Below are positions 44,194 through 52,789 of a DNA stretch of 64,000 nucleotides, piece by piece; position 1 is the stretch's first letter; every line of letters starts with the position of its first letter. A program made the position numbers and the translations under genes. The stretch is taken from positions 1,922,001-1,986,000 of the forward strand of contig NZ_CP061771.1 in NCBI RefSeq assembly GCF_011751885.2, in the 5' to 3' direction. The stretch is from Salinibacterium sp. ZJ450 (GTDB taxonomy: Bacteria; Actinomycetota; Actinomycetes; Actinomycetales; Microbacteriaceae). The notes beneath the pieces were generated by a model. The model was not told the origin of the DNA and did no database searches. It saw only the letters and a program-made list of their open reading frames with translations.

Positions 44194-44547
44194 ATGTCCA
44201 ACCCTTATGAATCGCAGCAGCAACTGAGCCCAGCCGATGAAAAGATGTGGGCAACCCTGATCCACATCGGCGGGATCTTCTTCAGCTTCGTGCCGGCCCT
44301 GATCGGTTACCTGGTACTCAAGGACCGCGGGCCGTTTGTGCGTGAACACAGCCGCAACGCCCTGAACTTCCAGCTCACCATGCTTCTGGCGAGCTTCATC
44401 GGCGGAATCACCAGCGTCATCCTGATCGGATTTCTCATCCTCGGGGCGGTGTTCATCGTCGTCGTGGTGTTCAGCATCCTCGCGGCGGTGGCGGCCAACC
44501 GCGGCCAGATGTACGTGTACCCGTTGACGATTCAGTTCGTCAAGTAG
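44194..44547 (+). CDS. DUF4870 membrane protein (second of a tandem pair)
   Basis: A 117-residue paralogue of the preceding gene, starting MSNPYESQQQLSPADEKMWA and continuing with the same pattern (LIHIGGIFFSFVPALIGYLVLKDRGPFVREHSRNALNFQLTML) and hydrophobic helices. The two proteins share the KDRG-F-R-E-ALNFQ core, which points to tandem duplication followed by divergence. It is probably co-transcribed with its neighbour and is convergent with hemW. Confidence 0.86.
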   Translation: MSNPYESQQQLSPADEKMWATLIHIGGIFFSFVPALIGYLVLKDRGPFVREHSRNALNFQLTMLLASFIGGITSVILIGFLILGAVFIVVVVFSILAAVAANRGQMYVYPLTIQFVK

Positions 44548-44557
44548 GGGCTCGTCA

Positions 44558-44590
44558 CGTGGTCAGTCGCCGAGCAGGCGTCTGACCACG
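44558..44590. terminator. Possible convergent terminator overlapping the hemW end
   Basis: CGTGGTCAG (44558-44566) and CTGACCACG (44582-44590) are perfect arms with a 15-nt loop. The hairpin lies between the convergent DUF4870 and hemW genes and covers the last hemW codons. Confidence 0.45.
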
Positions 44591-45789
44591 ATGTCTGCCA
44601 GCAGTCGGCCGCGCAGTGTCGGCACGATGGTCCCGGCGATGGCGGCAGCCGGGTCCACCAGTTCATCGGCGATCAGGCCGGCAACGGCCACTCGGCCGGC
44701 GGGGGTGAGTTCGCCGGTGCTCAGGCCGTCTCGGATGCGGGAGCGCAGCAGCACCCGCTCCACCCGCCGCGTTTCCGGGTCGAGCGTTTCGCGTCCGGCG
44801 GCCGGTGACTGCCCGCCCAGGATGCGGTCGGCATAGGCAGCCGGATGCTTCACGTTCCACCAGCGCACGCCGCCGACGTGGCTGTGTGCGCCGGGCCCGA
44901 CGCCCCACCAGTCCGCACCCTGCCAATAGCTCAGGTTGTGCCGCGAACGGTGTTCGGCCGTGCGTGACCAGTTGCTCACCTCGTACCAGTCAAACCCAGC
45001 CTCTGCCAGCATCCGGTCGGCAAGCTCGTACATGTCGGCCTGCAGGTCGTCGTCAGGGGCGGCCACCTCGCCGCGTTTGATCTGTCTGGCCAGCTTTGTG
45101 CCGTCTTCCACGATCAGCGCGTAGGCGGAGACATGGTCGGGCTGCTGGGCGATGGCGTGTTCCAGCGACCGCTGCCAGTCGTCCAGGCTCTCCCCCGGTG
45201 TGCCATAGATCAGGTCCAGGCTGACCTGCAGCCCGGCTTCCCGCGCCCACTGCACCACCAGCGGAACCCGCTCGGGATCGTGGGTGCGCTCGAGGGTTGC
45301 CAGCACGTGCGGCACCGCCGACTGCATGCCAAAGGAGACCCGGGTGAACCCGGCGGCCTTCAGCGCCTGCAGGTAGTCCAGGTCGACGGAGTCGGGGTTC
45401 GCCTCGGTGGTGACCTCGGCCCCTGGCACCAGCCCCCAGGTGTCGACGACCGCGTGGAACATCTCGATCAGGTCGCTGGCCGGCAGCAGCGTGGGCGTTC
45501 CGCCGCCGAAGAACACGGTGGACACCGGGCGGGCCGGTACACCGCTGTGGTCGAGCACGGTCTGCGCCAGGGCGATCTCGGTGACCGCCTGCGCGGCGTA
45601 GTCGCTGCGCTTCACCCCGCGCAGCTCGGTGGCGGTGTAGGTATTGAAGTCGCAGTATCCGCAGCGCACCCGGCAGAACGGCACGTGCAGGTACACGCCG
45701 AAGTTGCGGGCGTCGGCGCCCTCGGCGACGGAGGCGGGCAGCAGTCCGTCGGGTGGTGCCGGATCGGCGAGAGGGAGGGCGCTGGGCAT
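44563..45789 (-). CDS. hemW: HemW-type radical SAM protein
   Basis: Radical SAM heme chaperone, formerly called oxygen-independent coproporphyrinogen oxidase-like. From ATG 45789 it has 408 residues; the longer upstream frame overlaps the DUF1990 gene. The cluster motif is YLHVPFCRVRCGYCDFNTYT (CxxxCxxC followed by Asp-Phe). Downstream TVFFGGGTPTLLPAS and SFGMQSAVPHVLATLERTHD are typical. HemN, the true oxidase, carries an extra cysteine that is absent here. It starts on the last base of the preceding gene. Confidence 0.93.
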   Translation of the reverse strand: MPSALPLADPAPPDGLLPASVAEGADARNFGVYLHVPFCRVRCGYCDFNTYTATELRGVKRSDYAAQAVTEIALAQTVLDHSGVPARPVSTVFFGGGTPTLLPASDLIEMFHAVVDTWGLVPGAEVTTEANPDSVDLDYLQALKAAGFTRVSFGMQSAVPHVLATLERTHDPERVPLVVQWAREAGLQVSLDLIYGTPGESLDDWQRSLEHAIAQQPDHVSAYALIVEDGTKLARQIKRGEVAAPDDDLQADMYELADRMLAEAGFDWYEVSNWSRTAEHRSRHNLSYWQGADWWGVGPGAHSHVGGVRWWNVKHPAAYADRILGGQSPAAGRETLDPETRRVERVLLRSRIRDGLSTGELTPAGRVAVAGLIADELVDPAAAIAGTIVPTLRGRLLADIVVRRLLGD

Positions 45790-46493
45790 CAGTCGACGCT
45801 CGATGTCAGATCGGTCGGTGTCGCATCGGTCGGGGGCGCCGCGTCCGCTGCCACCACCAGCGCCTTGAGGTAACGCTTCACGTACATCCGCTGCAGCACG
45901 ACCAGGCCTGGGTACGCAGCCCACCAGTACCAGGTGGACGGCCGCCAGAACAGTCGAATGTCGAGCCAGACTGATCCGTCGTCGGTCTGGTCGATGACGA
46001 AGCTCTCTTCGCCGGTGAGCGGATGACCGTCCCGAGTGCCGTAGGCCAACCCGCGGCGGTGCGGCTCCTCGACGAAGAAGACCACCCGCACCGGCGCCTG
46101 CCAGCGGATGCCCAGCGCCTTCAGGGTGAGGGTCGCGGTCGTCCCCGGGGTCGCCAGCTGCGCACCGTCGGCGGTGTACTCGATCTCGGCCGTCTCGACC
46201 GGGGCGGCCGGAACGACCGGTTTACCCGCCTGGTCGAACCCGACCGGCGTGTACGACGTCTCATCGACGGGCGGCACCTCGTCGACCTGCACCTCGATGC
46301 CGCTGTACTTGTGCAGCTGCCAGGTGCGCAGTTGCTCAACAGCCGCCTCGAATCGGGCGTCGCCGTGCCCGATGCGAGTGCGGTAGTGCGCCGCGCGGAA
46401 GCCCGTCGGCGGGTAGGTCAGCAGGTCGTCGGCTTGCGTGCCGCCGATCGCGCCGTAGGTGACGTTCGAGGGCTGGTGAGATGCGCGTCGCAT
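45789..46493 (-). CDS. DUF1990 family protein
   Basis: A 234-residue protein of the DUF1990 family. The N-terminus SNVTYGAIGGTQ, the TGFRAAHYRTRIGHGDARFEAAVEQLRTWQLHK segment and the C-terminal LDIRLFWRPSTWYWWAAYPGLVVLQRMYVKRYLKAL are characteristic. No signal peptide. It lies between lepA (2 bp upstream) and hemW (sharing one base), so it is part of the same transcript. No biochemical role is known to me. Confidence 0.85.
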   Translation of the reverse strand: MRRASHQPSNVTYGAIGGTQADDLLTYPPTGFRAAHYRTRIGHGDARFEAAVEQLRTWQLHKYSGIEVQVDEVPPVDETSYTPVGFDQAGKPVVPAAPVETAEIEYTADGAQLATPGTTATLTLKALGIRWQAPVRVVFFVEEPHRRGLAYGTRDGHPLTGEESFVIDQTDDGSVWLDIRLFWRPSTWYWWAAYPGLVVLQRMYVKRYLKALVVAADAAPPTDATPTDLTSSVD

Positions 46494-46495
46494 GG

Positions 46496-48346
46496 TTACT
46501 TCTTGTCTTTCTTCTCCACATCGCCACTGAGGGCCGCGATGAAGGCCTCCTGCGGCACTTCCACGCGTCCGACCATCTTCATGCGCTTCTTGCCCTCTTT
46601 CTGCTTCTCGAGCAGCTTGCGCTTGCGGCTGATGTCACCGCCGTAGCATTTGGCGAGCACGTCCTTGCGGATCGCCCGGATCGACTCGCGGGCGATGATC
46701 CGGGCGCCGATGGCGGCCTGGATCGGCACCTCGAACTGCTGGCGCGGGATCAGCTCGCGCAGCCGGCCCGTCATCATCACACCGTAGGCGTATGCCTTGT
46801 CGCGGTGCACGATGGCGCTGAACGCGTCGACCTGTTCGCCCTGCAGCAGGATGTCGACCTTCACGAGGTCTGCCTCCTGGTCGCCGTCCGGCTCGTAGTC
46901 GAGCGAGGCGTAGCCGGCGGTCTTCGACTTCAGCTGGTCGAAGAAGTCGAACACGATCTCGCCGAGCGGCATCCGGTACTTGATCTCCACCCGGTCTTCG
47001 CCGAGGTAGTCCATGCCGAGCAGGGTGCCGCGCCGGCTCTGGCACAGCTCCATGATCGTGCCGACGTAGTCCTTGGGCGCGAGGATCGCCGACCGCACCA
47101 TCGGCTCGGTGACCGCGTGGATCTTGCCGGTGGGGAACTCCGACGGGTTGGTCACCTCGACGGTCTTCTTGTCTTCGGTGGTGACCTGGTAGATCACGCT
47201 GGGCGCGGTGGTGATCAGGTCGAGGTCGAACTCGCGGCTGAGTCGCTCGGTGACGATCTCCAGGTGCAGCAGTCCAAGGAAGCCGCAGCGGAATCCAAAA
47301 CCGAGGGCGACGGATGTCTCGGGCTCATAGTTGAGCGCGGCGTCCGACAGCTTCAGCTTGTCGAGGGCCTCGCGCAACTCGGGGTAATCGCTGCCGTCGA
47401 TCGGGTAGAGCCCGGAGAACACCATCGGCAGCGGCTCGGTGTAGCCGGGCAGCGCCTGGGTGGCCGGCTTCATCGCGGTGGTGACGGTGTCGCCCACCTT
47501 CGACTGGCGCACGTCCTTCACACCGGTGATCAGGTAGCCCACCTCGCCGACGCTGAGCCCCTTGCTCGGCGTCGGTTCGGGTGAGCTCACGCCGATCTCC
47601 AGGATCTCGTGAGTGGCCCTGGTCGACATCATCTGGATGCGCTCCCGCGGGGAGAGCTGGCCGTCGATCATCCGCACATAGGTGACGACGCCGCGATAGG
47701 AGTCGTAGACGGAGTCGAAGATCATGGCCCTGGCCGGGGCATCCTTGTTGCCCTGCGGCGCCGGGATCAGCTCGACCACGCGGTCGAGCAGTTCCTCGAC
47801 GCCTGCACCGGTCTTGCCGCTGACCCTGAGCACGTCGTCGGGGCTGCCGCCGATCAGGCTGGCGAGCTCCTTCGAGTACTTCTCCGGGTCGGCCGCGGGC
47901 AGGTCGATCTTGTTCAGCACCGGGATGACGGTGAGGTCGTTCTCGAGAGCCAGGTAGAGGTTCGCGAGGGTCTGCGCCTCGATGCCCTGCGCCGCGTCGA
48001 CGAGCAGGATCGCACCCTCGCAGGCGGCGAGCGAGCGGGACACCTCGTAGGTGAAGTCCACGTGCCCAGGGGTGTCGATCATGTTCAACGCGAAGGTCTG
48101 CGCGCCAGCCTGCCAGGGCATTCGCACGGCCTGGCTCTTGATCGTGATGCCGCGCTCGCGCTCGATGTCCATCCGGTCGAGGTACTGCGCCCGCATCGCC
48201 CGGTCATCGACAACCCCGGTCATCTGCAGCATCCGGTCGGCGAGGGTGGACTTGCCGTGGTCGATGTGCGCGATGATGCAAAAGTTGCGGAGGAACGAGG
48301 GGTCTGTCGACGCCGGCTCCAGGGCCTTCATAGCTCGTGGACTCAC
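46496..48346 (-). CDS. lepA: Elongation factor 4 (LepA)
   Basis: Ribosome-binding GTPase that back-translocates or helps 30S assembly, 616 residues. GTG 48346 is chosen over ATG 48331 because GAGGA precedes it; the frame runs open further upstream without similarity. G1 [14 protein letters not shown]3 [16 protein letters not shown] and G4 NKIDLP are present. The C-terminal domain specific to LepA includes [21 protein letters not shown] and the basic end ([20 protein letters not shown]). Confidence 0.96.
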   Translation of the reverse strand: MSPRAMKALEPASTDPSFLRNFCIIAHIDHGKSTLADRMLQMTGVVDDRAMRAQYLDRMDIERERGITIKSQAVRMPWQAGAQTFALNMIDTPGHVDFTYEVSRSLAACEGAILLVDAAQGIEAQTLANLYLALENDLTVIPVLNKIDLPAADPEKYSKELASLIGGSPDDVLRVSGKTGAGVEELLDRVVELIPAPQGNKDAPARAMIFDSVYDSYRGVVTYVRMIDGQLSPRERIQMMSTRATHEILEIGVSSPEPTPSKGLSVGEVGYLITGVKDVRQSKVGDTVTTAMKPATQALPGYTEPLPMVFSGLYPIDGSDYPELREALDKLKLSDAALNYEPETSVALGFGFRCGFLGLLHLEIVTERLSREFDLDLITTAPSVIYQVTTEDKKTVEVTNPSEFPTGKIHAVTEPMVRSAILAPKDYVGTIMELCQSRRGTLLGMDYLGEDRVEIKYRMPLGEIVFDFFDQLKSKTAGYASLDYEPDGDQEADLVKVDILLQGEQVDAFSAIVHRDKAYAYGVMMTGRLRELIPRQQFEVPIQAAIGARIIARESIRAIRKDVLAKCYGGDISRKRKLLEKQKEGKKRMKMVGRVEVPQEAFIAALSGDVEKKDKK

Positions 48347-48457
48347 GCGTTCCTCACTGTGCTGCTCGCTGTCTGAATCGTGGGGTCCTGCATGGGCAGG
48401 ACTTCCGATCAGGCAATTCTCCCATGACCCGGCCTCGGTCGTGCGCCGCGCAGCAGA

Positions 48458-48484
48458 AAGGGCGCCGCGTGACGCGACGCCCTT
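48458..48484 (-). terminator. Hairpin terminator after the DUF4190 gene
   Basis: AAGGGCG and CGCCCTT arms with inner GCG/CGC pairing lie 17 bp past the DUF4190 stop. On the minus strand the stem is followed by TTTCTG, a short U-run. It separates this gene from lepA. Confidence 0.7.
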
Positions 48485-48500
48485 GCTGGGAGGTGCTGGG

Positions 48501-48815
48501 TTAGAGGGCGAACAGGAGGAACGGTCCGAAGAACAGGATCGGCAGGATGACAAGCAGCCAGCCGAATAGCGACACGAAGCCGAGCACGATGCCCCACGTG
48601 CCCATGGTGCGACTGGCGGGTTCCCGGGTGCGAGCCAGGAAGCCGAGCACGATGGCGGCGACCGGAATGAAGAAGGTCTGCCCGAACACGAGCGACACGA
48701 TGCCGAGCACCAGGGCCAGAATGCTCAGCGTCTGGTTCGGCGCCGCGGAGTAGGCGGGATAGCTGTGAGCGTCAGAGGCCGGGGCGCCCACCGGGTTGTT
48801 GTCTGTGGTGGTCAT
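48501..48815 (-). CDS. DUF4190 small membrane protein
   Basis: A 104-residue protein with a polar N-terminus and two hydrophobic helices ([33 protein letters not shown] and [23 protein letters not shown]) joined by a short loop with [14 protein letters not shown]. This is the DUF4190 layout. Monocistronic, with its own terminator. Function unknown. Confidence 0.85.
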   Translation of the reverse strand: MTTTDNNPVGAPASDAHSYPAYSAAPNQTLSILALVLGIVSLVFGQTFFIPVAAIVLGFLARTREPASRTMGTWGIVLGFVSLFGWLLVILPILFFGPFLLFAL

Positions 48816-48879
48816 GGCTCCACGTTACGAGAGGCGCCGCACGGGTCGATATGGGGGTATCCCCCGAACTGCCCTGCGG

Positions 48880-49830
48880 TTACCCTGATTTTCCTGCGAC
48901 GCCTGTTTTTCTGGGGTGCCCTGATCGTCCCGCGACGATCTCCCGCACCGCGTCCTCGAGCGCGGGATGCGCGAACCGGAACCCGGCCTCGGTCAGCCGC
49001 GCGGGCTGCACCCAACGGCTCTTCAGCAGCAGCTCGGTCTCGGTGCGCATCAGCCACGCCCCGATTTCGAGCATCCACCGATATGCCGGCAGCCCAAACG
49101 ACATCCCGAGCACGCGGCGGAGGGTGGCCATCAATTGCCGGTTGGTCACCGCCTCTGGCGCGGACAGGTTGACCGGGCCGCTCAGCTCGTCATGCTGCTG
49201 GATGAACCGGATGCCGCGGTAGACGTCATCGATGTGGATCCAGCTGAACCGCTGCCCGCCGTTCGGGGTGGCGCCGCCGATTTGCGGGCCGCCCAGGCCC
49301 AGCCGCACCAGCGCCAGCATGGGCGCCAGCGCGGATCCGTCGCCGAGCACGATGGCCAGCCGCATGGCCACCTGCCGGCAGCCTGCACGGTCGTGCGCGA
49401 AGAACTCCCGCTCCCAGGCGGTCGCGATGTTGACCGAGAATCCGGTGCCGATCTCGCCGGTGTCCTCCGTCATCGGCCGGTCGTCGGCGTGCCGGTAGAT
49501 GGTGGCGGTGCTGGCATTCAGCCAGAGCGCGGGCGGCTTGGGCGCGGCCTCGACCGCCCGTCCGAGCTCCCCGGTGGTGAGCACGCGGGAGGCCATGATG
49601 CGCTTCTTGTTCTTCAGGGTGTAGCGGCAGTTGACGTTCTTGCCCGCGAGGTTGATCAGCAGGTCGGCACCGTCAACTGCTGCCTCGAGCGCCGCGGTGT
49701 CGCCCCAGGTCACGTCGGCGCCGGATCGGCCCACCGTGATGACGGTGTCACCGTCGGCGCGGAAGCGCTCGGCCAGGTACCGTCCGATGAAACCGCTCGC
49801 GCCGGCGATCACGACGCGTCCGGCGGTCAT
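48880..49830 (-). CDS. TIGR01777-type NAD(P)-dependent epimerase
   Basis: Extended short-chain dehydrogenase of 316 residues from ATG 49830, which overlaps the aminotransferase stop. Rossmann motif VVIAGASGFIGRYLAERF; middle LINLAGKNVNCRYTLKNKKRIMASRVLTTGELG; WLNASTATIYRHADDRPMTEDTGE; and GGATPNGGQRFSWIHIDDV are family segments. Related to YfcH/SulA-like proteins; substrate unknown. The open frame above 49830 is a shadow of the aminotransferase gene. Confidence 0.9.
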   Translation of the reverse strand: MTAGRVVIAGASGFIGRYLAERFRADGDTVITVGRSGADVTWGDTAALEAAVDGADLLINLAGKNVNCRYTLKNKKRIMASRVLTTGELGRAVEAAPKPPALWLNASTATIYRHADDRPMTEDTGEIGTGFSVNIATAWEREFFAHDRAGCRQVAMRLAIVLGDGSALAPMLALVRLGLGGPQIGGATPNGGQRFSWIHIDDVYRGIRFIQQHDELSGPVNLSAPEAVTNRQLMATLRRVLGMSFGLPAYRWMLEIGAWLMRTETELLLKSRWVQPARLTEAGFRFAHPALEDAVREIVAGRSGHPRKTGVAGKSG

Positions 49831-50969
49831 GCCGGCAGTCTCCGGATTCCCTCGAGCAGGTCGTTCTCGTTGGAGGCAAGGCAGACGCGGATCCAGCCCT
49901 CCCCGGAGCGGCCGAACGCGCTGCCGGGAGCCACCGCCACCCGGTCGACCAGCACGAAGCGCTCCGCCCAGGCCGCGACATCCCCATCGGTGGCATGTCG
50001 CATGTCGATCCACAGGTAGAACGCGCCGTGCGGGTCGAGGTACCGGATGCCGCGCTCCTCGAGCAGCGCGGTTGCCGCCCGCAGGTTCTCCGCATAGTGG
50101 GCGCGGGCGTCGTCGATGTGGTGCTGCTCGCCGGTGAGAGCCGCGATGGCCGCGTGCTGCGCCGGCGTGTTCACACAGCTGATCGAGGCCTCCTGCATGG
50201 TGCGCATCGTGGCGGCCAGGCCCTTCGGCGTCACCAGATAGCCGACGCGGATGCCGGTCATGGCGTAGGTCTTTGACAGCGAGAACACCGAGAACACGCG
50301 GTCTTCGGTATCGAGCGCGGCCAGGCTGACGTGCGGTTCACCCCAGGTGAAGTACTCGTACACCTCGTCGCTGATCACCCACAGGTCGTGTCTGCTGGCG
50401 AAGGCGAGCAGCTCGCGTAACACCGGCTCGGGGAACACCGTGCCGAGCGGGTTCGACGGCGAATTGACGATGAGCACCCGGGTGCGCTCGGTCACCAGGC
50501 GCTCGAGCTCGTCGAGCGAGGCCATGAAGTCGCGGTCGGGAGTGAGCGAGTACGGCACCGGTGTGGCGTCGAGCATCCGCGCGTTCATGGTGAAGATGGT
50601 GTAGCCGGGATCTGGGATCAACACCTCGTCGCCGGCCGCCAACAGCAGCTGCATCGCCAGGTGCAGTCCCTGGGTCGCGCCTACGGTGACCCAGACCTGC
50701 TCCAGATCGACGGTGATGTTGTTGCGGGAGGCGAGCTTGTCGACGATCACACGGCGCAGCGGCGCGATACCGCCGTTCGGCCCGTAGTCGGTGTCGTCCC
50801 GGTGCCAGGCGGCGGTGGCCGCTGCCGCGATGTGCGGGGCGACCGCGACATCCGGTTCCCCCACCGCCAACGAGATGACGTCGTCCAGCTCTGTGGCTAT
50901 TTCGAAGATCCGGCGGATTCCGCTGGCAGGCACCGAAGCAATGTGGGGCGCGAGGGACGGCATGGCCAC
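49827..50969 (-). CDS. Class I/II pyridoxal-phosphate aminotransferase
   Basis: Fold-type I aminotransferase of 380 residues. N-terminal DVISLAVGEPDVAVAPHI, cofactor-phosphate region GATQGLHLAMQLLLAAGDEVLIPDPGYTIF, SPSNPLGTVF, Asp/Tyr of VISDEVYEYF and PLP lysine in VFSLSKTYAMTGIRVGYL. C-terminal Arg in WIRVCLAS binds the substrate carboxylate. The pattern fits aspartate/aromatic-type aminotransferases; substrate is not assignable. Coupled by a 4-bp overlap with the epimerase. Confidence 0.9.
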   Translation of the reverse strand: MAMPSLAPHIASVPASGIRRIFEIATELDDVISLAVGEPDVAVAPHIAAAATAAWHRDDTDYGPNGGIAPLRRVIVDKLASRNNITVDLEQVWVTVGATQGLHLAMQLLLAAGDEVLIPDPGYTIFTMNARMLDATPVPYSLTPDRDFMASLDELERLVTERTRVLIVNSPSNPLGTVFPEPVLRELLAFASRHDLWVISDEVYEYFTWGEPHVSLAALDTEDRVFSVFSLSKTYAMTGIRVGYLVTPKGLAATMRTMQEASISCVNTPAQHAAIAALTGEQHHIDDARAHYAENLRAATALLEERGIRYLDPHGAFYLWIDMRHATDGDVAAWAERFVLVDRVAVAPGSAFGRSGEGWIRVCLASNENDLLEGIRRLPA

Positions 50970-50999
50970 ATGCTATTACGCGTGTCGGCGGGGTACTAA

Positions 51000-51029
51000 T
51001 TGCCGAAATCGGCCATTCACTGGTAATGT
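51000..51029 (+). promoter_or_regulatory. Candidate rpsT promoter
   Basis: TTGCCG (51000-51005) and TAATGT (51024-51029) with an 18-bp spacer lie about 115 bp before the rpsT start. A good housekeeping-type match in the right place; the long leader would leave room for S20 autoregulation, which is inference. Confidence 0.45.
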
Positions 51030-51145
51030 TTCCTGTTGGCTTGCACGCGCAGCCCGCATGTCGGATGCAGCGTGATTCGCGGCCGAGAAATCAATCGGGA
51101 GCTCGGCTGCCCGGAACTGTTCGAGAAAACAAGAAGGTTATATAA

Positions 51146-51406
51146 GTGGCAAACATCAAGTCGCAGATCAAGCGCATCGGCACCAACAAGAAGGCCCAGG
51201 ACCGCAACAAGGCTGTGAAGAGCGAGCTGAAGACCGTTCTCCGTTCCGCTAAGGATGCCGTTGTCGCCGGTGACAAGGACAAGGCTGTCAAGGCGCTCTC
51301 CATCGCGGGCAAGAAGCTCGACAAGGCTGCCAGCAAGGGCGTCATCCACAAGAACCAGGCGGCGAACCGCAAGTCGGCCATCGCCAAGAAGGTCGCGGCC
51401 CTCTAG
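51146..51406 (+). CDS. rpsT: 30S ribosomal protein S20
   Basis: Primary 16S rRNA-binding protein of the small subunit, 86 residues: [28 protein letters not shown] at the start and [19 protein letters not shown] at the end, rich in Lys and Ala with long helices. GTG start with AAGAAGG upstream. Codon use differs visibly from neighbours, with a strong preference for AAG lysine as in highly expressed genes. Followed by a strong terminator. Confidence 0.98.
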   Translation: MANIKSQIKRIGTNKKAQDRNKAVKSELKTVLRSAKDAVVAGDKDKAVKALSIAGKKLDKAASKGVIHKNQAANRKSAIAKKVAAL

Positions 51407-51425
51407 GTCCACCCTCTGCGTGTGT

Positions 51426-51455
51426 AAAGGCCCGTCCCGCAAGGGGCGGGCCTTT
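51426..51455 (+). terminator. Rho-independent terminator of rpsT
   Basis: AAAGGCCCG and CGGGCCTTT arms with inner CCC/GGG pairing around a GCAA loop, ending in TTTCG. It starts 20 bp past the rpsT stop. Confidence 0.9.
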
Positions 51456-51468
51456 CGCGTTCCCGGGG

Positions 51469-51500
51469 GCCGGGACGCCGGGATGCCGGGAGGCCGGGAT
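51469..51500. repeat. Four 8-bp tandem repeats after rpsT
   Basis: GCCGGGAC, GCCGGGAT, GCCGGGAG and GCCGGGAT lie head to tail just past the rpsT terminator, in non-coding sequence. Simple slippage array; no function suggested. Confidence 0.75.
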
Positions 51501-51700
51501 CAGGACGTGGCCGGAACGTCGGAGTTCGGGGGCTCGGTAGGACCGATCGCCGGATTTCGACCGTCCGAGCTCGCGATCTCCTTCGCTCGGGCGTCGGCCG
51601 GGCCGACGCAGGCTAGGCGCGGGCTAGGCACAGGAACATAACTGGTGCACCGGGTTCACTCGGGAACTCGGGAGTGGTTTGCTCGAGACGGAGGTGTCTC

Positions 51701-52639
51701 GTGGGAACCGACAGTGAGATTGTGTCCCCGGCGGCCGACCCGTCCGGGCAAGAAGGCTCTGGGCGGGGCGCCTCGGCGAAACGCGCGGTGCGGCGGGCCC
51801 GGTCTTGGCTGGATGCGCAGGCAAACACGACGGCAGTCGGTCGTTTCGCCCTGCGCGCCGCCCGGGCGCTCGTCGAGATCGAGGTGTTCGACCGTGCGAT
51901 GACGCTCGCGGCGCAAGCCTTCATCTCGATACTCCCGCTCGTCATCGCCGTCGCGGCGTTGCGCCGCGGCGATGCGGAACCGATCGGCCGGGGCCTGTCC
52001 AGCTATCTGGGGCTGAACGAGTCCGCCGCCGCGGCCCTGGAGAGAGTCGTGCCGTCATCGTCCGACGTCTTCAGTGCGCTCGGTTGGTTCGGCACGCTAC
52101 TCCTCGTCGTTTCGGCAACGGCATTCTCACGGGCACTCGAGCGGTTCTACGCCCGCGTCTGGTCGAAGCGCAAGCTTGGATTCCGCGCCACGTGGCGGCT
52201 GTTCGCGGTTCTCGCGACCATCCTCGTTGGACTGGTCGTACTGCAGTTCAGCCGTTCTATCCTGCGGGCAGACGGGACCGACATCGCGCTCAGGGGCGTC
52301 ATCGAGTTCGTGCTCTGGACCGGGGTGTGGCTGCTCGTCGGATGGATTGTCCTGAACCGGAGCGTCAGCTTCAGGTTGCTACTCCCCGGCGCGGTTCTCT
52401 GCGGAATCGGGCTTTCGGTATTGGGCGGAGTTGGCCGGATTTATCTTCCGAGAGCCCTGACCTCGTCTGCGGAGCAGTTCGGCGCGCTCGGCATCACCAT
52501 TGCCTACGTCGGATGGCTCTTCGCGATAATGTCCGTGGTCGTCGGCGCCGTGACGGTAGGGCACGTGCTCACCGTGGAGTACGGCATCATGAGCCGAACG
52601 CAGCCGCGCAGCGACACACCCGCCAACGGTGGCAATTAG
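51701..52639 (+). CDS. YihY/BrkB-like integral membrane protein
   Basis: A 312-residue membrane protein of the YihY (BrkB, virulence-factor-named) family. GTG 51701 is chosen for the GGAGG site 6 bases upstream. A polar N-terminal 50 residues are followed by about six hydrophobic helices (including FDRAMTLAAQAFISILPLVIAVAAL, ALGWFGTLLLVVSATAFSRAL, LFAVLATILVGLVVLQF, FVLWTGVWLLVGWIVL, LLPGAVLCGIGLSVLGGVG and IAYVGWLFAIMSVVVGAVTV). Function is unknown; the old ribonuclease BN label is wrong for this family. The next minus-strand gene is holA, after an IS30-like mini-element. Confidence 0.8.
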   Translation: MGTDSEIVSPAADPSGQEGSGRGASAKRAVRRARSWLDAQANTTAVGRFALRAARALVEIEVFDRAMTLAAQAFISILPLVIAVAALRRGDAEPIGRGLSSYLGLNESAAAALERVVPSSSDVFSALGWFGTLLLVVSATAFSRALERFYARVWSKRKLGFRATWRLFAVLATILVGLVVLQFSRSILRADGTDIALRGVIEFVLWTGVWLLVGWIVLNRSVSFRLLLPGAVLCGIGLSVLGGVGRIYLPRALTSSAEQFGALGITIAYVGWLFAIMSVVVGAVTVGHVLTVEYGIMSRTQPRSDTPANGGN

Positions 52640-52673
52640 GGGGCCGCTGGCCAACCGGGTGGGCCTTGCGCGC

Positions 52674-52739
52674 TTCTGATCCAGTTTGACGTGTTTGAGC
52701 CACCGCGCCGTGGCTCAACCACGACAGGGTGGCTCAAAA
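52674..52739. mobile_element. 66-bp mini-element made of two abutting IS30-like ends
   Basis: The left half (52678 onward, GATCCAGTTTGACGTGTTTG...) matches the left end of the IS30 element at 12456 at most positions. The right half, read on the minus strand (TTTTGAGCCACCCTGTCG...), matches that element's right end. The two meet head to head in the palindrome TGAGCCAC-CGCGCC-GTGGCTCA. It therefore looks like an IS30 relative with its whole interior lost, or a very short non-autonomous element. It lies between the YihY-like gene and holA and disrupts neither. Confidence 0.7.
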
Positions 52740-52789
52740 GCCCGGGAGGGAGGGCGCTGCGCTCGCCCCTCGGGGCCGGCCGCGTGGGC

